DNA of 64,000 nucleotides from CAYFKJ01 sp964528595 (GTDB lineage Bacteria; Pseudomonadota; Alphaproteobacteria; UBA2966): positions 33,436 to 97,435 of the forward strand of contig CAZGTM010000006.1 of NCBI GenBank assembly GCA_964528595.1, written 5' to 3'. Shown piece by piece: positions 8,448-17,039 of this stretch. The first letter of the stretch is position 1. The number at the start of each line of letters is the position of its first letter. The notes beneath the pieces are model-generated. The model saw nothing but the letters and a program-made list of their open reading frames with translations. It was not told where the DNA came from and ran no database searches. The position numbers were made by a program, and so were the translations under genes.

Positions 8448-9187
8448 TTCCCCAGGTACGCGCGCTGAACTTCCGGGTCTGCCTCGATCTCGGCGGGCGT
8501 ACCTTCGGCGATCACCGCGCCGCGGTCCATCACCGTGATCTTTTCCGCCAGCTCCAGAACCACCGACATGTTGTGTTCGATCAGCAGCACGGTTGCTTCC
8601 TTGGCGATGCGGCGCGTGAGATCGCAGAAACCGGAGATTTCCTCCGCCGCCAGCCCTTGGGTCGGCTCGTCCATGATCAGCAGTTCGGGTTCCAGCGCCA
8701 GGCCCATGGCGACCTCCAACAGGCGCTGATAGCCGTAGGGCAATTCGGCGGCCAGCCGGCCGGTGCTGTCGGAAAGCCCGACCTCCTGCAAGACGTGCTC
8801 GACGCGCTCGGCGATGTGCTGTTCATTGAGCGAGACGCGCTGCTTGAGACTGGTCATCAGACGGCGCTGGGCGGCCAACGCCACGTTTTCGTAACAGCTC
8901 AAGTTGCCGTAAACGCTGGTCACCTGGAAGGTGTAGACGATGCCCTGCAGGACGCGCTGGTTGGCGGGCATCCGGGTGATATCCCGGCCCTTGAAGGCAA
9001 TGGTGCCGGAGGACGGTTTGACGCGGCCGCTGATGTTGCCGACAAGCGTGGTTTTGCCGGCGCCGTTGGGCCCGATGATGGCGCGGATCTCGCCTTGCGG
9101 CAGGCTGAAGTTCACGTTGTCGACGGCCTGCAGGCCGCCGAAATGCTTGCTGAGGTCGGTTGTCTGCAACAACGTCACGGCAGCCAT
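8444..9187 (-). CDS. livG: Branched-chain-type ABC transporter ATP-binding protein LivG
   Basis: A 247-aa ABC ATPase. Walker A is IIGPNGAGKTTLVGN, the signature region is the degenerate ELPYGYQRLLEVAMGLA, and Walker B is LLIMDEPTQGL. A degenerate signature is common in LivG-like proteins (the canonical form is LSYGQQRLLEIA). An ORF start further upstream (9376) is rejected because it would extend deep into livM; the ATG at 9187 gives the standard N-terminus (LLQTTDLSKHFGGLQAVDNV). It overlaps the end of livM by 13 bases, indicating translational coupling. Confidence 0.94.
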   Translation of the reverse strand: MAAVTLLQTTDLSKHFGGLQAVDNVNFSLPQGEIRAIIGPNGAGKTTLVGNISGRVKPSSGTIAFKGRDITRMPANQRVLQGIVYTFQVTSVYGNLSCYENVALAAQRRLMTSLKQRVSLNEQHIAERVEHVLQEVGLSDSTGRLAAELPYGYQRLLEVAMGLALEPELLIMDEPTQGLAAEEISGFCDLTRRIAKEATVLLIEHNMSVVLELAEKITVMDRGAVIAEGTPAEIEADPEVQRAYLGK

Positions 9188-10137
9188 TTGAGCCACCTTT
9201 CCCTGACCGTGCCCATGATGCCCTTGGGGAACCAGAGGATCAGGATGACCAGCACCGCGCCCACGACGATCAGGTAGCTCGAGGTGAAATCGCTGGAGAT
9301 GTCGACCAGGTAGAACATCAAGCCCGTGCCCAGCAGCGGCCCGATCGCCGTGCCGACGCCGCCGAGGAGTGCCCACAAGAGCGGGAAGATGGAATACTGG
9401 ATGGAGGCGAAGGTCGAGCCGATGTAGGCGAACAGGATGGCGTAGGCTGCACCGGATGCGCCCGAGATGACGCCGGATATGACCAATGCCAAAAGCTTAT
9501 AACGGTAGGTGTCGTAGCCCAGCATGCGCGTGCGGGCCTCGTTCTCGCGGATCGCCACGAGAATGCGCCCCGTGGGCGAGCGCACCAAGGCCAGGGCCAG
9601 CAGGAAACAGACCGCCAGCACGAGAAGGGCGAAATTGTACTTCACGTCGGCGTCGGCGAACTTGATGGCCGCATCGCCGAATTCCAGGACCCGGCTTTTT
9701 TCCGGCAGCACGAAACCCTGGTCGCCCAGCGTGATTTCATTGAAATAGAGGGTCGTCAGGAACAGCGCCTGGGCGAACATCATGGTGACGATCAGAAAGG
9801 CCGGCCCGCTGGTGCGCAGCGCCATCAGGCCGAACAGGAACGCCAGCACCAGGGCGCAGACGATGCCGAAGGCCAGGCCCTGCAGGACGCCGAATTCGAG
9901 GTAGTACATGGTGAGCCCGGTGCCGTAGAGACCGGCGGCGAAGAACATGGCGTGGCCCAGGCTGAGGAGACCCGTGTAGCCGAGCAGCACGTTGTAGCCG
10001 ACGGCATAGACCGCCAGGATCATGATGCGGGCGGCGTTGGCGTGGTGATAGGGCGGCAGCACGAACTGCACCAGGAACAGCACCACCAGGATGCCGATGT
10101 GGAGGACCAAAACCTTGGCGGTGACGGACTTGGTCAT
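9175..10137 (-). CDS. livM: Branched-chain-type ABC transporter permease LivM
   Basis: A 320-aa inner-membrane permease with about nine or ten hydrophobic segments. The family signature GYNVLLGYTGLLSLGHAMFF is present, as is the cytoplasmic coupling loop region around RENEARTRMLGYDTYRYKL. The C-terminus is membrane-embedded and is followed by livG. The start at 10137 gives an ATGA overlap with livH. The much longer in-frame ORF reaching 10854 on this strand is out-of-frame readthrough of livH and is not used. Confidence 0.94.
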   Translation of the reverse strand: MTKSVTAKVLVLHIGILVVLFLVQFVLPPYHHANAARIMILAVYAVGYNVLLGYTGLLSLGHAMFFAAGLYGTGLTMYYLEFGVLQGLAFGIVCALVLAFLFGLMALRTSGPAFLIVTMMFAQALFLTTLYFNEITLGDQGFVLPEKSRVLEFGDAAIKFADADVKYNFALLVLAVCFLLALALVRSPTGRILVAIRENEARTRMLGYDTYRYKLLALVISGVISGASGAAYAILFAYIGSTFASIQYSIFPLLWALLGGVGTAIGPLLGTGLMFYLVDISSDFTSSYLIVVGAVLVILILWFPKGIMGTVRERWLKWLP

Positions 10138-11015
10138 TTCTCCTCCTCCCCGAACAGGCCGCCGGGCCGCACCACCAACACCATGGCGACCAGCAGCGTG
10201 GCGAGGATTTTCGCCAATGTGGGAGAGAAGAATACCGACACCACGCCGTCGCTGAGGCCGATGATGAAGGCGGCGAGAACGGTGCCCCTGAGACTGCCGA
10301 GGCCGCCGATGATGACGACGATGAAGGACAACAGCAGCGGGTCGAGACCCATCAGGTAGTGCGCCTGCTGGATCGGCACCACGAGCACGCCGGCTGCCGC
10401 CGCCAGCATGCCGCCCAGGGCGAAAACGGTGGCGTAGATGCGCCGCACGGGTACTCCGAAAGCCTGGGCCATTTCCTGATCCTGCTGCGTCGCCCGCATG
10501 TAGAGCCCGAGCTTGGTGCGCGACATGCCGTACCAGGTCGCCAGCAGCAGCGCCGCCGAGGCGCCCGCGACGATGAACTTGTAGCCGGAATAGCCGAACC
10601 AGGGGAACGAGACCCGGAAATAGAACGGCGCCTGGACCGGATGGGCGTCTGGACCGTAAAGGATCAGCACGGTCTGCTCGATGATGTACAGAAGCCCGAT
10701 GGTCGCGACGATGGTGCTTTCCGGGTTGTAGTTGATGCGCCTGAGGATGAGGTAATCGGACGCGACGGCGACAATGCCGACGACGGCCGGCGCCACCACC
10801 AGTGCCAGGATGAAGCCGACCAACGGCGCGTCGACGGCGATGTCGGCGCACCACCAGGCCAGCACCGCGCCCAGCATGAAGAACTGGCCGTGGCTGACGT
10901 TGACGACGCGCATGACGCCGAACACCAGCGAGAGGCCGAGCGCCGTCACGGCCAGCACGAAGGCTGTGACCGTGCCCTCCAGTAGAGCCAGGAAGAGATG
11001 AGGTCCGAAATCCAT
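10134..11015 (-). CDS. livH: Branched-chain-type ABC transporter permease LivH
   Basis: A 293-aa inner-membrane permease with eight or nine hydrophobic helices. It carries the LivH landmark LVFGVMRVVNVSHGQFFMLG near the N-terminus and the coupling region ATQQDQEMAQAFGVPVRRIY. The C-terminal end VVRPGGLFGEEEK is typical. It lies 56 bp after the binding-protein gene, in a short GC-rich gap, and is coupled to livM. Confidence 0.95.
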   Translation of the reverse strand: MDFGPHLFLALLEGTVTAFVLAVTALGLSLVFGVMRVVNVSHGQFFMLGAVLAWWCADIAVDAPLVGFILALVVAPAVVGIVAVASDYLILRRINYNPESTIVATIGLLYIIEQTVLILYGPDAHPVQAPFYFRVSFPWFGYSGYKFIVAGASAALLLATWYGMSRTKLGLYMRATQQDQEMAQAFGVPVRRIYATVFALGGMLAAAAGVLVVPIQQAHYLMGLDPLLLSFIVVIIGGLGSLRGTVLAAFIIGLSDGVVSVFFSPTLAKILATLLVAMVLVVRPGGLFGEEEK

Positions 11016-11071
11016 GATGCGGTGTCGGGGGCGCGCGGGTTTGCGCGCCCCCTTCGCCTATGGCCTAGAAC

Positions 11072-12394
11072 CTACAGGGACTGCTTGGTGTAATCGCCCT
11101 CGGCCTCGTACATGCCGTCCTCGATGGACGTCTTGTGCACGACGTTGAGCTTCTTGCCCTCGACCTTGGAGATGAACTGCGGGCCATAGCACTGGTGGGT
11201 TTGGCCGCTGAACTGCTTGGCGCCCTGCGGATGCGCGATGCCTTCGTTCATCCACTGGGTGTTTTCCATGGTTTCGATCATCATGGCGACGTCCTTGGGC
11301 GAACGCTCCTGATAGCCGCTCTGTTCAACCGCGTCCTTAATGAAGAACAGCGTCTCCCAGCAGCCGAACATGTGCGAATAGGTCGACACGTCCTTGGGGT
11401 TCTTCAGGCTGGCGCCGGCGTCGTTGACGCCGACAGCGTTGCGGTAGAAGCGTTCGTGGCTGGTGTCGATGCCGCCGGCGTAACGCGGCATGGCTTCCCA
11501 GAAATAGGTGCCGTCGAGGTAATCGAGACCCGGCGTGGCCATGTCGACGGCTTCCAGGCTGTCCATGAAGCCGAAGATCTGCGGCCGCTTGGAACCGAAG
11601 TGCTCGCCCATCTCCTTGACGAAGGTGAGCACGCCCGGTCCGACCATGACGTGATAGATCACTTCGGTATCTGACGGAATGCGGGCGAAATACTTGGTGT
11701 AGCTGCTTTCCGTCGGCGGGATCGGCAGCAGAGTTCCGATGCTGCCGCCGTGCTGCTTGGCCGCCGCACCGAAGTAATCGCGGTGGTTATAGCCGAAGGC
11801 ATAGTCGGGATAGATCATCGCGACTTTTTTGCCGAGGTTCTGGAAGACCCAGCCCGATATCGCCTGGATCTGCGCCCGTACGTCGGTGATGCAGGGCTGG
11901 AAGACGTAACGGTTCATCTTGCCCGAGGCGACGTGATAGCCCTCGCTGACCACGAAGTAGGGGATCTTGAGTTCCCCGGCACGCGGCGCTGAACCGATCA
12001 CGACATGGCTGAACAGCGTGCCGAAAATGAAGTCGACGCCGTGCTTGGTTGCCAGTTTTTCAACCACCTCGGCGCCGCGCTTCGGGTCGGTGCCGTCGTC
12101 CTCGGCGATAAGTTCGATGGGCCGCCCGGCGATGCCGCCCATGGCGTTGATGTGATTGACAGCGGCCATGGTGGTGCGCTCGTACCAGCGGCCGTAGGCG
12201 GCGCCGATGCCGGTGCGGTGGACCTGGAAGCCGATCTTGATGGGCTTGCCGCCGGTATGCGCCAGAGCGGGGGCGGCAAGGCTGCCGGCGGCCGTTGCGC
12301 CGGCGAGGAGACCGGCGCCCTTGAGGGCCGAACGTCTGGAGATCGTGACGCCTTCGGTCTTGGCGGTGTCCTTCTTGTTGAATTTCTTGGTCAT
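11072..12394 (-). CDS. Periplasmic substrate-binding protein of HAAT ABC transporter, Tat signal
   Basis: A 440-aa Peripla_BP_6 (type I) binding protein. The N-terminus contains a twin-arginine signal, SRRSALKGAGLLAGATAAG, ending at an ALA-H type cleavage site. The mature part begins PIKIGFQVHRTGIGAAYGRW, as in amide, urea and branched-chain amino acid binding proteins. Further landmarks are AEDDGTDPKRGAEVVEKL and GKKVAMIYPDYAFGYNH. It feeds LivHMGF. The ligand cannot be fixed from sequence. The position next to nicotinamidase and the N-heterocycle operon makes an amide or pyridine carboxylate worth testing. The start at 12394 is chosen because GGGGAG lies eight bases upstream; an ATG at 12409 is in frame. 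Confidence 0.92.
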   Translation of the reverse strand: MTKKFNKKDTAKTEGVTISRRSALKGAGLLAGATAAGSLAAPALAHTGGKPIKIGFQVHRTGIGAAYGRWYERTTMAAVNHINAMGGIAGRPIELIAEDDGTDPKRGAEVVEKLATKHGVDFIFGTLFSHVVIGSAPRAGELKIPYFVVSEGYHVASGKMNRYVFQPCITDVRAQIQAISGWVFQNLGKKVAMIYPDYAFGYNHRDYFGAAAKQHGGSIGTLLPIPPTESSYTKYFARIPSDTEVIYHVMVGPGVLTFVKEMGEHFGSKRPQIFGFMDSLEAVDMATPGLDYLDGTYFWEAMPRYAGGIDTSHERFYRNAVGVNDAGASLKNPKDVSTYSHMFGCWETLFFIKDAVEQSGYQERSPKDVAMMIETMENTQWMNEGIAHPQGAKQFSGQTHQCYGPQFISKVEGKKLNVVHKTSIEDGMYEAEGDYTKQSL

Positions 12395-12527
12395 AACATG
12401 ACTCCCCATTGATGATGATTGTTCTTCAATTTCCGTTCGAATACCTACAACGCGATACCACTGATGTGCATTTTACGGGGGTCGAAAATGTGCACTTTTC
12501 GTCATTTTTCGACCTTCTTTCAAACAT
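12395..12527. promoter_or_regulatory. Upstream region of ABC transporter operon with 9-bp inverted repeat
   Basis: Between the membrane protein stop and the binding-protein start lies an AT-rich stretch. It contains a perfect inverted repeat, GGTCGAAAA (12480-12488) and TTTTCGACC (12506-12514), with the palindromic GTGCAC near its centre. An imperfect direct repeat is also present: ATGTGCATTTTACG at 12464-12477 and ATGTGCACTTTTCG at 12488-12501. There is no T-run after the hairpin in the leftward direction, so an operator is more likely than a terminator. Confidence 0.5.
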
Positions 12528-13970
12528 TTAACCGACGACCGGGGTGGCCAGAAGCCAGAGCCCGAACAGCGTGTAAGCGATCATCAGGGCCGTCATCGGG
12601 GCCTGACTCAGGACCGCCTGGCCGAGGCTTTCGAGCTGACCGATCGCCAGCAGATGGGAGACGCCGACGGCCACGACATGGGCCAGCACGATGGCGGCGA
12701 CCTGGAACTTCCAGACCAACTGCACCAGCACGAAATTGCCCAGGAAGGCGGCGTTGACCTCGTAATCGCGCAGGCCCAACAGGTCCCAACCCAACTGGTA
12801 GGGATCCGACAGCGCCCGCAGCGCAAACTGGATATCGATCATGAATTCCGGCAGGTAGTGGGCGAAGTGGTAGCCGAAGGCGATGGGCACGATGGAGGCG
12901 ACGAAGCGGCCCAGGCTATCGGCGTTCGACCAGGTGATATTGCTTAACCTCCGACCGGCCAGGACGGCGGCCACGAAGACCGCCATCAGCGTCAGGAACA
13001 GGGCGATGAAGCCTAAGGTGTTGGCCGTCATCAGCGAGGTGCGGCCCGGATACTCCAGCGGATTGACGCCGATCCTGCCCAACCACCAGAAGGTTCGGGA
13101 GAAACCGTCGAACGAGACCGCCGACAGCGCCAACAGAACGAACGTGACGCCGCTGATCGGCAGGGTCTCGACCTGCAGGAGCCGCATGCCAGGCAGCGTT
13201 GCGGCGAGCGACGAGCGCTCTTCCGGTGATTGACGCCGCGCATCGAAGGGCGAAAGCTTGGAGACAATGCGGAAGAACAGGCTGAAGCTCTCGCCGTATT
13301 TGAGCCAGGTATCCCCACCGAACCACAGCATGCCGGCCAGCGTAATCACTGCATAGACCGTGACGGCGTCCGCCAGCACGGTGGGATCCTGGGGCGCCGG
13401 GTAGATCAATTCGAACCAGGCGAAGGCGAACAGCAAGATCACGGCGGGCCAGTAGGCCAGCTTGGCGGGATAGCGGAGCGGCGGACTGTCCCGCCAATTC
13501 CTTAGGCCGGGCAGTGTCGTTGCCAGCCGGTAGAGCGGCCGCCACGGGTTGAGCCAGTCCCAGAGATTACCGAACAAAGCCGTCGCGAATGTGAAACCGA
13601 CCCACCAGATGCCCCAGACCACGACCGGCAGGGGGTTCAACAGGGGATCGGGGCTGCCGACATAGCCGGCAATGATCAGCCCGACGATGAATATCAGGGT
13701 GAGGAATGCCGGTAGCGACGACGTCCAGTCGGGCAGGGAGCCGATGCGAAAACGGGCGCGCTCAAGCGCCATCAGGCCCGAGCTCGGGATTACCGCCATG
13801 ACGACGAACGAGAGCGCCACCACCAGGGCCCCGCCGAAAATGTAAAGGTCTGTCGGCAGCAACAGGACATAGGCCCGTTCACTGGTATGCGCCCAGGCCA
13901 CACCAGCCGATCCGGCGATCAGCCCCAGGGCCACAACCAGCCCCGCGGTGGGATGTGACAAAATCCGCAT
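12528..13970 (-). CDS. Polytopic membrane protein of unknown function
   Basis: A 480-aa integral membrane protein. A possible cleavable leader ends around VAWAHTSERAY, followed by roughly ten to twelve hydrophobic segments. Loops are rich in Trp and Pro (WGIWWVGFTFA, NLWDWLNPWRPLYRL), and there is a conserved-looking FAYHF-type motif (IAFGYHFAHYLPEF). No transporter family was recognised with confidence. His and Trp residues in the membrane leave open metal, heme or quinone binding. It is translationally coupled to nicotinamidase (TGATG, one-base overlap), so a role in uptake or turnover of the nicotinamidase substrate is a reasonable guess, not a finding. Confidence 0.8.
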   Translation of the reverse strand: MRILSHPTAGLVVALGLIAGSAGVAWAHTSERAYVLLLPTDLYIFGGALVVALSFVVMAVIPSSGLMALERARFRIGSLPDWTSSLPAFLTLIFIVGLIIAGYVGSPDPLLNPLPVVVWGIWWVGFTFATALFGNLWDWLNPWRPLYRLATTLPGLRNWRDSPPLRYPAKLAYWPAVILLFAFAWFELIYPAPQDPTVLADAVTVYAVITLAGMLWFGGDTWLKYGESFSLFFRIVSKLSPFDARRQSPEERSSLAATLPGMRLLQVETLPISGVTFVLLALSAVSFDGFSRTFWWLGRIGVNPLEYPGRTSLMTANTLGFIALFLTLMAVFVAAVLAGRRLSNITWSNADSLGRFVASIVPIAFGYHFAHYLPEFMIDIQFALRALSDPYQLGWDLLGLRDYEVNAAFLGNFVLVQLVWKFQVAAIVLAHVVAVGVSHLLAIGQLESLGQAVLSQAPMTALMIAYTLFGLWLLATPVVG

Positions 13971-14611
13971 CAGCCGGTCAGCGCTCCGCTTTCAATGCGT
14001 TCGACGCCGGTGGCGTTCATCTGTTCCCAGGCGGCGTCGAGCGAGCCTTCGAGGTCGATGGCCCGGCAGGCATCGTCGACGACCGAAACCTCGAAGCCTT
14101 CCTTGCGGCCGTCCAAAGCCGAGTAGGCGACGCAGAAATCTGTGGCGAGACCGGTCATGAAGAGGCGGCGAAACCCGCGTTCCCGGAGATATCCCGCCAG
14201 TCCCGTCGGCGTCGTATGGTCGTTCTCGAAGAAGGCCGAATAGGAATCGATCGGCCCGCGAAAGCCCTTGCGGATCACGAGCTCCGCCCGGTCGCTCAAA
14301 AGATCGGCGTGAAAAGCAGCACCTTCGGTGCCCTGGACGCAATGGTCGGGCCACAGCGTCTGGGCGCCGTATGAGGCTTCGACGCTTTCATAAGGTCCTT
14401 TGCCGTCGTGGCTGGAGGCGAACGAACTGTGCCCCGCCGGGTGCCAGTCCTGGGTCAGCAGCACATGATCGAAGGCATCCATCAGCCGGTTGCTCAGGCC
14501 CACGACCGCATCGCCGTCCGCGACCTCCAGGGCGCCACCGGGGCAAAAGTCGTTCTGCACGTCGATGACGATCAGGGCGTCCTGATCCCGTCTTATGCTC
14601 ATCGCTGACAT
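13970..14611 (-). CDS. pncA: Nicotinamidase / isochorismatase-family hydrolase
   Basis: A 213-aa protein with all PncA hallmarks. The catalytic Asp lies in VIDVQNDFCPGGAL, the metal-binding region is TQDWHPAGHSSF, a Lys precedes the GPIDSYSAFFEN segment, and the nucleophilic Cys is in GLATDFCVAYSALDG with the usual cis-peptide neighbourhood. It deaminates nicotinamide to nicotinate in the cytosol. The start at 14611 is chosen because GGAG lies upstream and the protein then has the standard length; the ATG at 14647 is less likely. It sits just beyond the N-heterocycle operon and could feed nicotinate into it as well as into NAD salvage. Confidence 0.93.
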   Translation of the reverse strand: MSAMSIRRDQDALIVIDVQNDFCPGGALEVADGDAVVGLSNRLMDAFDHVLLTQDWHPAGHSSFASSHDGKGPYESVEASYGAQTLWPDHCVQGTEGAAFHADLLSDRAELVIRKGFRGPIDSYSAFFENDHTTPTGLAGYLRERGFRRLFMTGLATDFCVAYSALDGRKEGFEVSVVDDACRAIDLEGSLDAAWEQMNATGVERIESGALTG

Positions 14612-14692
14612 ATCTTCATTCTCCAGCTGTTTTCTGGGTGGTGTCACAAAAACACGGTGTCGAAAGCAACAGCCGCTGTCCCCCCCATCCTG

Positions 14693-14760
14693 TCCTTCCC
14701 CCTCCAGGGGGGAAGGAACTCACATTGCCTCTTCTGGCCCTCCCCCTTGAGGGGGGAGGG
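14693..14760. repeat. Two GC-rich palindromic repeats (intergenic repeat family)
   Basis: Two hairpins stand 20 bases apart. The first is TCCTTCCCCC (14693-14702) pairing with GGGGGAAGGA (14708-14717). The second is CCCTCCCCC (14738-14746) pairing with GGGGGAGGG (14752-14760). Both have five-base loops. The second is followed by a TTGGGTGGGGGTGG tail that is common in dispersed intergenic repeats of proteobacteria. They lie just downstream of the amidohydrolase gene and could act as a terminator or mRNA stabiliser for the leftward operon. Confidence 0.75.
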
Positions 14761-14794
14761 TTGGGTGGGGGTGGAGTCAAAAGGAACTGAACCA

Positions 14795-15967
14795 TCAAAT
14801 TATTTCCGGCAGCGTCGTCGCCGGCGGCGTGTTGCGGCTGCGCTGCGAGCGCACGATGCCGTCGATGATGGTCATGCCGACGCCGGGCAGGTCGCCCATT
14901 TGGATGCTCTCGAGGATCGTTGCGCCTGCCGTATGTTGGGCGCGGTCCAAGACGACGAAATCGGCAGATCGGCCGACCTCGATCAGACCGACGTCGAGGT
15001 CGCGCATGCGGGCGGTGTTGCCGGTGGCGAAGCAGATCGCCTGCTCCGCCGGGACGTCGCCCAGGCTCGAGAGCATGGCCACCATGCGCAGGATGCCCAA
15101 CGGCTGCACACCCGATCCGGCGGGACCGTCGGTGCCCAGGATGACGCGTTCCAGTTGGCCGAGTTCACGGGCAGTCCGCAAAGCCAGCAAACCGGACCGT
15201 TCGTTGCCGTTGTGGACGATCTCGATGCCGCGCGAGCACTGCTCGCAAAGGCAGGTTATCTGATCGTCGGGCAGGGCCGTGTGGCCGCCGTTGATATGTC
15301 CGATGATGTCGGCGTCGGCCTCCAACACCACGTCCTTGTCGATCAGGCCGGAGCCCGGGATCGACGGCCCACCCGTATGGATGGTGCTCTGAATACCGTA
15401 CTTGCGCGCCCAGCCGACCATCTTCTTGGCTTCCTCACCGGCCTTGACGCTGCCGAGACCGACCTCGCCCAGCAGTTTGACGCCCGCCTCGGCAAGATCC
15501 TTGAAGTCCTGTTCCTCCATGCCCTGTTCGATGACCGGCGCACCAGCGTGCACCTTGACGCCCGACGGCCGCAGGTTGTCGAACGACCGTTGCGCCGCCA
15601 CCGCCAGCGCCTTGAGGCCGACGATGTCCTTGGGCCGGCCCGGGGTGTGAACTTCGCCGGCCGATATCATGGTCGTGACGCCGCCATGAAGCGACGAATC
15701 TATCCAGTTCAACTGGCTCTGCCGCGGCGTCCAGTCACCGGCCACGGGATGGACGTGGCTGTCGATCAAGCCGGGTGCCAGGGTCGTGCCCTTGGCGTCG
15801 ACGGTGGTCGAGGCGCCGTCGGCATCGACATCCGCCGCTTTTCCGATGGCCGTAATGCGGCCGTCCACGGCGATGACGGTGTCGGCATCCAGGACGGGAT
15901 TGTCGAGATCCCCGCTCAACATCAGACCGACGTTGCGGATGACGGTTTTCTGGCTCTCTTCTGACAT
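14795..15967 (-). CDS. ena: Enamidase-like amidohydrolase
   Basis: A 390-aa metal-dependent amidohydrolase. The metal-binding HxH lies in LIDSHVHPV, later ligand histidines are in TIHTGG and GHINGGH, and the catalytic Asp is in ILGTDGPAGSG. In Eubacterium barkeri, enamidase opens the ring of 1,4,5,6-tetrahydro-6-oxonicotinate to 2-formylglutarate. This protein's overall pattern, plus the upstream 6-hydroxynicotinate-reductase-like gene, supports that assignment. The ATG at 15967 is preceded by GGGGGAG. It is the last gene of the operon. A related cyclic amide or imide substrate cannot be excluded. Confidence 0.8.
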   Translation of the reverse strand: MSEESQKTVIRNVGLMLSGDLDNPVLDADTVIAVDGRITAIGKAADVDADGASTTVDAKGTTLAPGLIDSHVHPVAGDWTPRQSQLNWIDSSLHGGVTTMISAGEVHTPGRPKDIVGLKALAVAAQRSFDNLRPSGVKVHAGAPVIEQGMEEQDFKDLAEAGVKLLGEVGLGSVKAGEEAKKMVGWARKYGIQSTIHTGGPSIPGSGLIDKDVVLEADADIIGHINGGHTALPDDQITCLCEQCSRGIEIVHNGNERSGLLALRTARELGQLERVILGTDGPAGSGVQPLGILRMVAMLSSLGDVPAEQAICFATGNTARMRDLDVGLIEVGRSADFVVLDRAQHTAGATILESIQMGDLPGVGMTIIDGIVRSQRSRNTPPATTLPEII

Positions 15968-15984
15968 TTTCTCCCCCGTTCGCT

Positions 15985-16449
15985 TCAGCAAATCTTTTCC
16001 AAAAGCCCGATTAAGGTTTTGCGTTCCGTTTCGTCCAGCGGCTCCAGCGTGCTTTCGGTAATCTCGACGCCCAGCGGAATGGCCCGCCGGATCACCTCCA
16101 TACCCTCGTCGGTCAGGCCCACAAGGAACCGCCGGGCGTCGGTCGGATCCGGCCAGGTGCGGGTGAAGCCGCGCGAAGTCAGGCGGTCGACGACGCCCTT
16201 GATGGTAGCGGCATCCAGTGCGGTATGACGGCCCAGGCGGTTCTGCGTGCAGCTCTCCAACTCGAAAAGCTTCGCCATTGCGGCGAACTGCGTCACCGTC
16301 AGTGGCGGATCGATCAGGTCGGCGAAGATGCCCTTATGCCTTTGCGTCGCCCGGCGCAGGATGAAGCCGATCTGCTCGCCAAGCACATAGCCGTCCACCA
16401 CGCCGTCTTGCGCCGCGTTATCGGTTGCTTGTTTCGCCACAGTTGCCAT
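15985..16449 (-). CDS. MarR-family transcriptional regulator
   Basis: A 154-aa winged-helix regulator. The MarR core is visible: IGFILRRATQRHKGIFADL, then LTVTQFAAMAKLFELESCTQNRLGRHTALDAATIKGVVDRL (recognition helix region) and the wing RTWPDPTDARRFLVGLTDEG. It is embedded in the N-heterocycle operon, two bases after the first PF06684 gene. It most likely represses the operon and responds to a pathway aromatic. The palindrome at 23640-23657, upstream of the first gene, is the best operator candidate. Confidence 0.92.
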   Translation of the reverse strand: MATVAKQATDNAAQDGVVDGYVLGEQIGFILRRATQRHKGIFADLIDPPLTVTQFAAMAKLFELESCTQNRLGRHTALDAATIKGVVDRLTSRGFTRTWPDPTDARRFLVGLTDEGMEVIRRAIPLGVEITESTLEPLDETERKTLIGLLEKIC

Positions 16450-16451
16450 CT

Positions 16452-17039
16452 TTAGCGCAAACCGTCCTCGCCTTTGGCGTCCTTGGCTTCCAGTCCGCCG
16501 ACGCGGGGCAGGGGCCGGCCACTGTCGGTGACGCTGACCGCGACCATGATCTCATTGGCCCGGGGGGCGTCGTTGAGGCGCACTTCCATGCCGTCGAAGT
16601 GGCTGCGCACATAAGCCGCGTCCTTGTGGCCCAAAGGTACGTCGAGCGGCGCACCCGGGCCGCCGCGTTTCTTGGACGAGGGCACCAGGGCGGCGCCCTT
16701 TTCGACCGCTTTGCGCAAGGGGGCGCCCAGCTTGGGATGCAGGATGGCGGCGGCGTGTTCCAATTCGCCGTTCTCGCCGACCATGGCGGCCTTGCCGTAG
16801 CTTTCGGCCTGAGCCGGCGTGATACCCAGCGCCGCCACGCATTTTTCGCCCAACAGGCCGCCCAATTCGGCGCCGATATCCATCAGGGGTTCCAGGTCCT
16901 CGACGTATTCGCCGGCAAAGGGGTTTTCGATCACGGCGACGGCGGCGGCGCGGCGCGTCGGCGGATTGATCACCTTGTTCATCTCCGTCTGGGTCTCCTC
17001 GACAATGACGGCGATCTTCCTGATTTTTGCCTTGCTCAT
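16452..17039 (-). CDS. PF06684 (amino acid synthesis) family protein, copy 1
   Basis: A 195-aa protein of the PF06684/DUF1185 family. Its core includes RRAAAVAVIENPFAGEYVED, GKAAMVGENGELEHAAAILH, a GGPGAPLDVPLGHKDAAYV segment and SHFDGMEVRLNDAPRANEIM. The family name is historical and no reaction is firmly established. Members sit next to ring-hydrolysing or heterocycle-degrading enzymes. It shares about the same layout as the next gene and overlaps it by ATGA, so the pair may form a hetero-oligomer. The ATG at 17039 is chosen because upstream starts are in a shadow frame of the paralogue. Confidence 0.87.
   Translation of the reverse strand: MSKAKIRKIAVIVEETQTEMNKVINPPTRRAAAVAVIENPFAGEYVEDLEPLMDIGAELGGLLGEKCVAALGITPAQAESYGKAAMVGENGELEHAAAILHPKLGAPLRKAVEKGAALVPSSKKRGGPGAPLDVPLGHKDAAYVRSHFDGMEVRLNDAPRANEIMVAVSVTDSGRPLPRVGGLEAKDAKGEDGLR

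Noticed and set aside
9160..10359. 399-aa open frame on the plus strand
   Set aside because: Antisense to livM; rich in Gln, Asp, Arg and His with no domain pattern.
7743..12394. Branched-chain amino acid specificity of the ABC importer
   Set aside because: Liv-type components also import urea, amides and aromatic acids; the binding protein does not allow a specific ligand to be named.
14657..15964. 435-aa open frame on the plus strand
   Set aside because: Antisense to the enamidase-like gene and passing through the palindromic repeats; no recognisable protein features.
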